From Sphagnum magellanicum (Eukaryota; Streptophyta; Sphagnopsida; Sphagnales; Sphagnaceae), in assembly GCA_021904315.1 (NCBI GenBank), contig CM038914.1, forward strand, positions 23,609,065 to 23,673,064: a stretch of DNA of 64,000 nucleotides. Reading direction: 5' to 3'. Position 1 is the first letter of the stretch; every line of letters starts with the position of its first letter. Positions 13,450 through 23,344 of this stretch are shown here, piece after piece. The notes under the pieces are model-generated. The model was not told the origin of the DNA and did no database searches. It saw only the letters and a program-made list of their open reading frames with translations. The translations under genes and the position numbers were made by a program.

Positions 13450-16400
13450 TCATGTGCTAGTGTGGGTGTATTCAGCTTTCCTTCGATGCAAGATGTCTTC
13501 AAGCTTTCCCAACAACCTCTGTGCCATCCATCCACTAATTTATATTTAGATGATAATTAAAAAACTTTTAAAAATATTTAACATGGTTAAAGTACATTGG
13601 GCTAGTTATTGCCTCTTCAAATCAAGAGGCCCTGAATGGCAAGGTTTCCCAACTTCCATTACATAGGCCTACTTGCCCCCAATAAACATTTTAGACCTAA
13701 TTAATTAGGTCTCCATTGTGGAGCATTGTGTACAATGGTTATGTGAAGAACCACCACCCTTGCAAGGAGGTAAGACCTGAGGTGGCTCAATGAACCTTGT
13801 AGAAAATGCTTTTGGTCATGTTAACACTAAAGGGTCTATTTCATTTGTTGTGTAAAATATTTTTAAACCATATATTAGAATGCAAAGAGGAATATGAGGA
13901 AAACTAGGCCAAAAGGGATGTGGACTTGTGAAAAAGAAATGAAAGCATGTTATAAATTAAATTCATCTTAACATATATTCTTAACCATGTTAGGATCTAA
14001 TGCATAACAACCAAGAATAGCTATGTATGTTGATAGTAGATACTTCAAAGAATGAACATCAAAAAAAGATTCCTTGCCATTGGCAACTTGTGTTCAAGCT
14101 TTGAAAGCTAACCTTGAAACTTTCACGATTGATGGAAACAACTTTGCATTTTGTGACCGTTGCCACGGTGGCAGCTCGTGGAGCATCATTAATCAATGCC
14201 AATTCACCAAAGTAATCTCCCTTATTGTATCTCATTACAATTTGACCTTTTGATCTTGCCTCCGCTTCTCCCTATACACATGATTTTGTAATAGTCCCAT
14301 CTTTGGGTCATCTATGTTAATTGGAATGCTCATACTATTATAAAATTGCTTTTAGACCTTGACATTTCATGGTTGGTCCAAGGTTATTTTGATTCATACT
14401 CTTAATTTGTGATACTCAAAGTGCTGCAATCCATTCTTTCACTCATAGAAATTTAATGGTAATTTTCTTTACTAATCATTCTCACCAAAACACAAAATAT
14501 AACCAAAACCAAAATTCAAAGTGCAAAAACATGGTTTTTGAAAGGTTATTGTCGGAGACAAGAATGAGGAAGTCCTTGAGGTTGAAAAATAGAATTTAAA
14601 ACCCAAGGCCAGAAATAGATATGTGCAATTGAAATTAGATATTCAAAAAACAATAGAATGTACCTAAGCAGCCTAGTCCTAGAAAGAAAAACTTTAAACT
14701 ACACAAAAAACTTAACAATTTCCTTGTCCATTCATCCATCCAAGGAAACAAGGGAACAAACAAAGAAAAATAAGGGCTCATCATAAAGATGATTTGATGA
14801 TTGATTTTCTCTTCATTATTATTTGATTCCATTGTAGAAAATTTATGCTTGTGGTACCATTGCTTGGGCTTGACCCAAGGTTTAATCCTAGGTACCCAGT
14901 TTAGTACTTTGGTTGACATTTCTACTCCCCCCCCCCCCATGTACCAATTTCATTTTCACTAAGGCCCCTCTTCACAATAACCCCAAATTATAAAGGGGTT
15001 GGAAATTGTAGGTTACATATAGCATGGATGAATGGTGAACTGAATCCACATGGACTTGCAAGGTGAATTCATTCCCAAACAATTGTTTCTTACACCTACT
15101 CCTTAAGAGTGGTAAGGATCTTATAGGCGGGTTCTTACACCTACACCTAAAAGAGTGATAGGTGTAGGTGTAAGAACCCACCTATAAGATCCTTACCACT
15201 CTTAAGGAGTAGGGGTAGATCCCTCCTCCCCTTCCCTAAGAGAGAGACACTCACGGATGTAAGGTGCACTCCAAATACATTAGGAAATTTCTCAAGTGCT
15301 TGAGGGTGGTGAGGATTACTGCTAACCTCTTCAAGAAAGTAGAACTTGTCTCCTGGTGTGCCCTCAATTATTATAACTTTCCCAGCATCAAAGTACTCAG
15401 CTTCCAGCACATCGGCAATCGCAGATCTCTCATACTTGTCAAGTGACTGCCAACCACCATTTGATCAACTAACAAGAACAAAAGCTTAGGTGCCATTTAA
15501 TGAAGCCAAAAATTCACCATGGCAACTTGGAGTGTGAGGGGATCTTATAACGAAAAAAACATGAAACTCAAATATTCACAATGGGTGTGTGATAACACAA
15601 TGAGGCACGTGGGTATCATGATTATGATAACCCGAAGTTCAAAAGGGAAACAAATACAAGGATCCTTAAGAAAGTAATTTTTATTTGAACTGTAAATTGG
15701 CTTTCTGAGGACCTGAAGAAGAGGCACATTCTCGAGGAATTCCTCATACAGCTGCCTCTTTTCGTTGGTTGATGTCATCAAAATTGATCGAAAAGTGCCA
15801 CGATCCATTGCCCATACTATGCAATCAGTGCTTGCCTGCAGCAACCCGCACAATTTGTGGGAAGGAATCACTAGACAATGCCTTGTTGGGCTGCCCTTTT
15901 ATCCTACCATGTCATGCACTTTGTTTTTTGGGAGCTCTAGATTTTAAGATTATTGTTTTGATGCAATGCACCATGCTGGTGATCCCTTCAGAATCAGATG
16001 TGTTGTGTGGGTAGCCAATTACAGAGTGAGGGGGAAGAGAAAAAGAGAGAGACGGACCTTGACAGTGGCAGCACGAGGAGCATCATAGAGAAGGGCAAGC
16101 TCACCAAAGCTGTCGCCTGCAGAATAAGTCTTCACCATCTCTGGATTTGTGCCCGGTCGCTTCTGTAGCCAAACCTCACATGAACCTGCCTGCTTACCAA
16201 ATACCATGCACACTTGAGTAATTACGTTGTACTTCAAAAACTTCCCACCTTGAAAGCACTTTGAAACTCTCAAAAACAAGATATGTAACAAACCATCAAT
16301 GATAGTCTAATGAACATTGTGAGACCTGAAACATGATTGAATACTTTGATTTGCTGAAGTACTCATTCAATTTGTGTCTTGGATGAATGTAGAGGAAAAA

Positions 16401-17253
16401 CATTTGAAGCCGCATGTGAGAGATGAAGAATCACCTCAAGGAGGTAGAACATAAGGCCAGATTCACCTTGTTGAATTATGACCTGTCCAGCTTTATGTCT
16501 CTGTTCCTCCACTGCATCAATTACCTGCTACCAATCTATGCTTTTTATCAGTTCATCACTGTGTTTTCTTCATTCATGAGAGACAAATAAGTTATTCATC
16601 AATTGATTCCTAACCCTTCCCTTGCTTGTAATGAAATAGAAAGATGATGGCTAATCTTCATTGCAACTAAGTCAATGAAGATTGTATAAAAATTCAAGTG
16701 CAATCAGGATATGTTACCAGTTCAATAACTTTCTCCCACATGGGAAACATTGGTTGGGATTGTGGTGGTGAGTACCGTACGAATCTGGTCCTTGTCAAGA
16801 GATGTGAAGAGGTAGCTCTTTTCCAAGGCTTTTTGTATCCGGTGTTTGGCCTCATTTGTCTTTGGAATTACCTGCACTCCAGAACATTCATTTTATTGAA
16901 CATCTAGCTCTCAGATATCCTTTCCTACTGTGGTGTCCTCTCAGCTAACTTCACAGCAAGAGAACATTAGAAACAGCAAATAAAGAGATCAGCAAACACT
17001 CTTCCAGGATGCTAGTCAGTTAGCAAATGCCACAACCCAACCAACACATTGAATATTGTCAAGCTCTCTGCTCACAATGTTCTGATCTTCTTCTGCCTTT
17101 TGTCTTTGTGTCCCTAATAAACCTGATATGATATGAGCATCTCAAACCAGCTTCTAATCTAACATGCACCTTAGGGATATACTTCTCATCAGTGACAGCA
17201 CATTCAGCACTCACGCCGGTCCTGCGAAAGGAGAGGGTGTGCTTCCGCCTTTC
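13450..17253 (-). CDS. cAMP-dependent protein kinase regulatory subunit, exons 2-9 (N-terminus unresolved)
   Basis: PKA regulatory subunits bind the catalytic subunit and release it on cAMP binding. Eight minus-strand exons, all phase 0 with GT..AG introns: 17253-17170, 16871-16776, 16524-16435, 16189-16058, 15835-15713, 15446-15327, 14271-14113 and 13518-13450 (stop TGA 13452-13450). They give 290 aa. Numbered from the first traced residue: inhibitor site FRRTGVSAE (9-17), with Gly at the phospho-acceptor position, so a pseudosubstrate; linker VIPK (29-32); domain A with QGE..G and phosphate-binding cassette FGELALLYDAPRAATV (118-133); domain B with cassette FGELALINDAPRAATV (236-251); C-terminal helix RLLGKLEDIL. 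The Glu and Arg that contact cAMP are present in both cassettes, and the PRAA form is the cAMP-type rather than cGMP-type variant. Compared with the usual ~380 aa, the N-terminal dimerisation/docking domain is missing from what I traced and must lie upstream of 17253. The family call is firm. Confidence 0.93.
15095..15213. repeat. Near-perfect hairpin, 55-bp arms, in a PKA-R intron
   Basis: Arms 15095-15149 and 15159-15213 are reverse complements at 54 of 55 positions, with a 9-nt loop. It sits in the intron between exons 15446-15327 and 14271-14113. Inner arm motif: TCTTACACCTACACCTA. Parts (GGTAAGG..CTTA and CCTACCACTCCTAA-like strings) recall repeats at 49790-49925, 53370-53470 and 57170-57290. 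It could be a young foldback MITE or a small-RNA precursor. Confidence 0.8.
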
Positions 17254-18059
17254 CTGCACATCTCATATTCAACAAAATCAGTTAGTCTTCTGAGCCAAAT
17301 GAATACAGAGGCTACTTTTTTATGGAGATATGAGGAATTGCACAATTGCTTGGAGTTGAACTGAACAGAACTGAATTGAATCAGATCTACAAACCCAAGC
17401 AACAAACAGGATTTGAATATAAAATGAATCCCTTGCAAGCAGTAATACATTTGCAGGTGTCACTGCAACTGGCCATGGTATTTATTTACCCCTGATTTCA
17501 AAGCAGTCAGAATTCACACAAAGAAGCAATGGTCATCTTCAACATTTTGCAACTGAGATATTTATGCAAATGTTTGCAAAATCTCCAGGGTAATTTATTC
17601 TCTTTGGACCTGGAGAAACCTTTGTCTAACCTTTGTCTACTTCAAGGTTGTGTAACAACCCTACCCAACAACACTTGACAAAGGTTTGAAGTAGAAGGGG
17701 ATCACAATCATAGTATCTGTGTCTAAATCCAATGTGAACCTTGATCAAACCACATCTCTGGCATGCTTGCTGCTGGGCACTCCATCCCTGCTCTGTCCTC
17801 ATATCTTAAATACTGAATTTTGTGAGGTCTTGACTGTAATTATACTAGACCATGCTTGTAAATGCATGGTGCTCACCAATTTTACAAGATCTCCCATGCA
17901 TCACAACTCCACAAGGTAAAATGGATCGGACAACAAAGCAAAACTGACAGATGGAAATAAATGAGTCCAAGATGATCATCAGGTCATTACGATCAATGTG
18001 GCTTGATCAAATCACACATTGATCTTCATGCAACAGAAATCCACATACCAGAAATCTGC

Positions 18060-18171
18060 ATACCCTGTACAGGATCTTGTAGGTTGCACAACCTAGCTAG
18101 CAGTGGTTTGAACCCAGCACTTTGCAACATGACCAAGAGCCTTAGCCATTAAAGCTCTAAGACCCAGCCAC
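18060..18171 (-). repeat. tRNA-like sequence, probable SINE head
   Basis: On the minus strand starting at 18171, a D-arm-like stem (GAGC..GCTC) with TAATGGCTAAGG is followed by a B-box-like GGGTTCAAACC (complement of 18104-18114). The anticodon and acceptor stems do not close properly, so this is not a working tRNA gene. A Pol III-promoter-bearing SINE or tRNA pseudogene fits. It lies in the first intron of the PKA-R gene if the candidate start exon is right. Confidence 0.45.
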
Positions 18172-18839
18172 AAAGGGGAAGAAGAGAGGTACAAGAGAAC
18201 TCCAAAAGGGCTGCAAATCCACCAGAAACATGCCAAAGACAAACTTTGTTTCCAGTTTTATGGCTTGATTTCTGGTTTGCAAGAAAACCAGCAACCAGAG
18301 AATCTCCTCTGAGCCATGCCATGCCATGACCTGACTGTAGAGGATTGGATTCTGGACTTTAATATAGATGCAGCAGATGTGCAGAAGAATGGATGTGTGC
18401 ATTTGCCTGACAAACATTCCTGACACAATTATGCTTCACCCCTACATAATTTCCTTGCATTCCATTCATAGTTGGACTGTTGTTGTCAAGATTTCTCTGC
18501 AATTCCATAGACTTTTTGTTGTTGCTTTTGTTGGGGATTGTGCTCAGTCAAGATTGTGTATGTTCCTATAACTCTCCATTCTCATCATGGTTCAACGAAG
18601 TCAAATCCATATGCCACTGATGGGAATGGCGATGCTAAAAGAGCATGATGGCCTGCTTGAAGACTGTCTTTATAGGACACCAAGAGAGAACAAGGGTTTG
18701 GGTATCCGGTGGTAAGTTGTGAGGGAGATAGATTGTTGTAGAAGAGAAAGTAGGTCATTTCCTGCACATTCTGTGATCTCTGGAATGCACATTGTAATGT
18801 GCATTGAGCGGCAGTTAGTTTGAGAATTTAGTGGGAGAA

Positions 18840-19500
18840 GATGAGAGAACGGGGAGGACGACGACGAAGAAGGGTGTACTTTTGTTGCGAGGTAATCAGT
18901 AGCTTTTCGGCCTTTGGCGCTACTATAAGCTGCCATCTTCTCGCAACCTAACACGGAGGAAGTACTGCAACCTATATTGCCTCCTACTTTCTTTTCAGCA
19001 AAAAGTTGTGGATGCTGATAAAAATTGTATGCTAAAACAGCCACAACACTCCTCTTCTTCTTGTCGTCGTCGTCGTTGTCCTCCTCCTCCTCCTTCTATT
19101 CGGTCTTCTCCTCCTATTCTATTCATTTAACTCTCTTGATGAGAAGAGCTATCTATCTCCAAGATCCACATGGAAATTACACAACAACAAGATCAAGATC
19201 TAAATCGCTTGCTGCTGTTTCAAATCCTCAAACATTTTTTGCATCCAAAATGCTCATGTTTTGGTTTGTTCTCGAGCGGCCCTTTTTTTCCTACTCTCGC
19301 AAGGGCGGAAACGTATCAAGGTCGATGGAGAAACGGTTTTCAAACGATTTGACGCTGCCATTTGAACCGTTTCAGTGGTCCCCCAAAAGAAAAGGGGCTC
19401 TCTTTTTTTGTCTCCACGTTTTCTCCAAGAGTCACCACTTCCTACAAGTTTTGGAGAAATTTTGTATCTTGTCTTTGAGAGCATCTTCACCAACGATCAG
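18840..19500 (-). promoter_or_regulatory. CpG/GAC-repeat island, likely 5' region of the PKA-R gene
   Basis: A locally CpG-rich block with GACGACGACGAAGAAG (18858-18873) and its CTTCTTCTTGTCGTCGTCG counterpart near 19050. It lies just upstream of the PKA-R exons in the minus direction. Open frames on either strand are low-complexity (Ser-rich from TCC/CTT repeats) and look like chance frames in a 5' leader or promoter. Confidence 0.35.
18880..18936 (-). CDS. Candidate first coding exon of the PKA-R gene
   Basis: ATG at 18936 in a good context (GAGAAGATGG) opens 19 codons (MAAYSSAKGRKATDYLATK) and ends at AAA|GTACAC, a phase-0 donor that matches the phase of the downstream exons. ATDYLATK resembles the start of RII-like docking helices, but no exon completing that domain was found between here and 17253. 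Treat as a hypothesis: it could equally be 5' leader. Confidence 0.3.
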
Positions 19501-20278
19501 TATGTGACCCTGCAAAAAAAAACCCTAAATATTTATCACATCCATATTTTAGTTACTATAACTTTTTCCCCAACCCCACCCATAAAACTAAAATTGGGAT
19601 TGCAAGTAGGTGGGAGACTCCTGAATAGCAACCCACTTTGACCAGTAAATCAACCCAAATCCAGCATTCCTATTGTTGCAAAAGTTGAAATCAGCCCCCA
19701 GGGCTTTACACAAGGCTGCAGTACATAGGGGTCTCAAATCATGGAAGCTGGTATCTGACATTCAATCGTCTTATTATCACCCAGGGTCTGATGTAATGTG
19801 GAACACAATTCCAAAGCTTCTCTCACAGATTACAAAACAAAGAACTTCTAGTACCAAATTCATGCAAAAACTTTGCCATTCAATAACAGCCTTATGACAT
19901 CTAGGATCTTACTCTAGATCCTCACTCCCAGTTTGAAGAGCTAACTATGGAAATGCTATCAAACAATTAATCCGGATTGACTCCATGAGCAGATAGATTA
20001 CCCCACCAAGTCTCATGGACAATTTGTATTGCAAACTTTAACAGCAATACCAAACCAAAAATGCAACTAGGCAAAAGGCTTATCTGAGGAAGAAAAAAAG
20101 GTTGTGTGCCAGAATAGAACACAAAAAGCATCGATTTACACATCAACCAAATCCCCCATCTCGACTGTACACCAGACAGGGAGCCCTACAATTTGCTGAA
20201 AACAGGGGGAAATCACACAAAGGCTAAGGGAAGGATACATGGAAGAAGGGCCACCTTCAACCAAAAAAATGGCCTAAA
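19501..20278. other. Intergenic/3' flank, nothing recognised
   Basis: Between the PKA-R promoter region and the stop codon of the next minus-strand gene. No repeat array, RNA gene or exon recognised. Confidence 0.4.
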
Positions 20279-22720
20279 TTATTGCCTCTGCTCTACCTCA
20301 ACAGACAAAGATTCAACTCCTTTGGGGGCAGCTTCATAATTTCGTTTGTTAGATGACTGATGACAAGTTACCACCCTCTTGAGCTCAGCAGGAGCCACTA
20401 CAGAGCTGCGTTGCACTCATGATGCGTGCAAGCTACCTACAGTGCCCACCTTACTGGACAAAGTCTGTGAAGAATCCAGAACTTCTATTGAAGTTGTTCG
20501 CTTGCTGCTTGAAATGACTACCTTCCTTGAGGAACTTCCACCGAGCACATGTGATGATAAGTGCCCACTCTCTGGCTGCATCATACCACTTATGCCCCCC
20601 TGCATTAATAACCCAATGTCAAAACCTTTGTTTACAAAGAAATTCCAACAGCCCAAGCTAACTGATAGGCACTTTGAGACTGTGAACTTCAAGAATAAGG
20701 TGCTCTGCCCAATTGTGAGCACATAATTAAACTTTTCCGTACGTGATTTAGATCCAACAGGAAATATGAATTGCAAAAAACTAATTCTTTTTGCAGTTGT
20801 ATCCTCAGGTCCTGGACTTTTGTGCTTTGTTGCCTCCATAGATCCTGAAGCCAGAGCCCCTATTGAGAGCCCACAACAGTTATCGTCAGTAGCCTTGACA
20901 TTCCACTGGATGTCACAAACATCCTGACCTCATGGAGACATTAATCTATATTCAGATTCCTTAACAAGTTGCCTTCAACAGAGACCACACATGGATTGAA
21001 AGAACCAGCATACAATATTCATGGCACTGTACTGTACTTGAATACAAATTTATAACTTTCATGAGAATCAAGAAATCTCCATACTTATGATCAAGAAAGT
21101 TAAAGAACAATGTTAAAAAATTTCCTTGAAACAAAGAACAACTTCCAAATAAGGACTTACAGACCATAAAAAAGGAACAATGCGGAAGGGATACTAGAAC
21201 AAAGAAACAGAAGCAAAGTAGTATGAACAAAAACTGACAGTCTCTCACTTGTTTGGGGACCATCAACTGTAACATGTATGATAGAGATTTGTCTGCATGA
21301 ACACAAGGAATGAATATCTGTACAAACACACTAGAAAACATATTGACAGAGTAAAACAGCACACACCTGCTGGCATACCACTAGCTCTAGGTGCACCATT
21401 ACTCATGCCTCCAGCTGCAGGTGCACCATTACCCATGCCTCCAGCTCTGATTCTGTATCTGAATAATTGACTCTGAAACATCCTCGTGGGTGAGGTCAAG
21501 GGAATCCATGGTGCTTGGGAACCCAAAATTGTCCAGTCAAAATGGTCTTTTGGAGGTGCTTCAGCAGCAAGAGATGCTGCCACTGCCACTAGTCTAGATG
21601 GTACAGTAGTCTAACGGATTTGGCTCCTTCATGTTCCATGTACATGGGTCTGCATCAAAAGAAACAAAAATTGGCCCAAGTAGTTTCTTTGATGTTGGAG
21701 AACATCAACTAATTCTTTGTTCCCTGGAAAAGAAAAGCTTGTGTGGGTAGACATGCAAAGACAAGAACTTTCCTGGTTTAGTAAGATTTTCTTGCACGAG
21801 TATTGTTCTCACTACTACTGGATGATGATCCACTTTCAAAGCTAGTTGATAATCTCACATGTTTTGGCTGCCATGTAGTGAGTGACTTGGCTGTTGGCTC
21901 ATATTCCGCTGTCTGGATTCCTTCACTGCACGTTTCTACTATTGAAATGTTTTTGAGATTGGTCTTTTCTGTTGGCTGATTTTTCCCAACGCCATTATTT
22001 TCAGAAGCCCAGACTTTTCCTTGGCTTGGATCTCCTTTGCTAGAATCATCAGAAGAGTTATTTGCTGATGGTTGTGAGCTTGAAACTTTTGTGCTGGTAC
22101 TCTTAAAATCTGAAGTTGAGCCATTAGATTGATTCAACACTTGTTTGCAGCTGCCATAATATTCTCCACCATTGCCCAAGTCCAAGCTGGTTATCGTACT
22201 AGGCATACTCTACAAACCTTGTTTTGGTGTATTACCATGATAATATTATCATGGTAATACACAAAACCCAAAACAGACAAAACACAACCTACAAGACCAC
22301 TTCATGTTTCAAATGTAAGTTAATGCTTCAAAACTCAAGCTACCAATAGAATCATAGGAACAACACAAACTCCTGAATACCACTGCAATCTTACAAGAAT
22401 CACAAGGGCAACATGGACTCCTAAATGCCACTACAATCTCTGAGAATCACAGGAGCAACACAAACTCATGAATATTGTTGAAACCCTACATGATTTTGCA
22501 TGCACTTGATGCACCATTTGCTTGATGCCACCATTTGCTGCTGTTTGATCATCTTCTACTTCAAGACTTTCCATTTGCATGAATTGCGCAAGAATCATAA
22601 ACATAAAACAAAAAAAAAGGTCTTCGCTTTTACCACATTGATATCAGCTGCCACATTTTGGTTGAAAGACAGTACTGGTGGTGATGGCGGTGTTAGGGTT
22701 GTGGGACATTCTTCTGCCAT
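20279..22720 (-). CDS. Probable multi-exon gene, Ser-rich protein of unknown function
   Basis: I do not recognise the family. Likely exons: 22720-22634 (ATG, MAEECPTTL.., donor GTG|GTAAAA), 22209 to about 21780 (Ser/Asn-rich, one poly-Ser run), 21610-21367 (AASLAAEAPPKDHFDW, then SQAPWIPLTSPTRMFQSQ and Gly-Met-Asn repeats), 20928-20450 (GQDVCDIQWNV.., KHKSPGPEDTTAKR, SSSRKVVISSSKR) and 20377-20279 (ends EVEQRQ, stop). Phases match across 22634/22209, 21367/20928 and 20450/20377. The junction between 21780 and 21610 is doubtful: the open frame reaches a TAA at 21778, or a weak donor CTC|GTGCAA is used. If the last intron is retained, the protein stops soon after 20450. Basic and Ser-rich stretches suggest a nuclear or scaffold protein, which is only a guess. 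Two neighbouring genes could also explain it. Confidence 0.42.
20960..21290. repeat. Dispersed repeat, partial copy C (intron of unknown gene)
   Basis: Matches part of the block in BPI/LBP intron 3: AAGAAATCTCCATA (21069), a run of AACAAAGAAACAGAAG, and CTGACAGTCTCTCACTTGTT (21234), which parallels GTGACAGTCTATCACTTGTT at 3652. So the same element sits in introns of two different genes. Confidence 0.55.
22227..22262. repeat. Perfect 36-bp palindrome
   Basis: GTGTATTACCATGATAAT is followed directly by its reverse complement with no loop; flanking bases extend the symmetry (GTTTTG.. and ..AAAAC) with one extra base. It lies 17 bp outside the acceptor of the 22209 exon, inside the presumed intron. 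Confidence 0.85.
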
Positions 22721-23344
22721 GGATGCACCGTCCACCACATCTGCTGCATCTGCCACTGCTTTATCTGACAAAGATGCGCGATGTGAATAAATCCAGCAAT
22801 GATGGAAGTGGACTACTGGTGTCATCATCTGCATCATACTGCTAGTTGAGCAGATCAACAGGTCTGCATGTGATTAAAATTTGGCACTACTCTTCCCTGA
22901 ACATGACTTATTTCCACACATTTTGGAGAAGGAATTGAAAGAAAATAATACTATGGCTATAGCTCACAATATGTATACTCATCATCAAATTTGCAATCCA
23001 CCATAGAAATAATCTTCAAATCTGCATTCAGAAATATACAAAAATGCTATATATCTATGTATATTAAACACAAAATCAAAGCCAAAAATCTCCAAGCTTG
23101 GACATGACACACAAAAAAGGTTAGAGCAACATTGAACCATTTAAGTTAAATGAAGTTTCTTGTATCATACTATCTTGAAAGCCTATAATTACCTACCTTC
23201 ATCTACAAATACTATAGTGAACTATACCTTTATATAGCATCTTCTTGAACATCATTCATACCAATAAACAAGTGTTGCATCTCATGAATTCAACTTCTGA
23301 ACTATGAACGCCTCAAACGTCCCTTGGAAAATCCAGTCCAACAT

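Noticed and set aside
16718..16750. In the intron after PKA-R exon 16871-16776, a minus-strand MFPMWEKVIEL string ending at a GT looks like PKA-R sequence
   Set aside because: Using it needs a 25-nt intron or a frameshift. The clean splice 16776 to 16524 gives an uninterrupted family match (IRT + VIDAVEEQRHKAGQ), so this is probably chance.
18101..18171. Functional tRNA gene
   Set aside because: The D-arm and B-box are present, but acceptor and anticodon stems do not pair correctly.
20417..20450. C-terminal end 'VGTVGSLHAS' reading past 20450 as the true end of the unknown gene
   Set aside because: A good donor (AAG|GTGGGC) and a phase-0 acceptor give a longer end, so I prefer splicing, though the short end remains possible.
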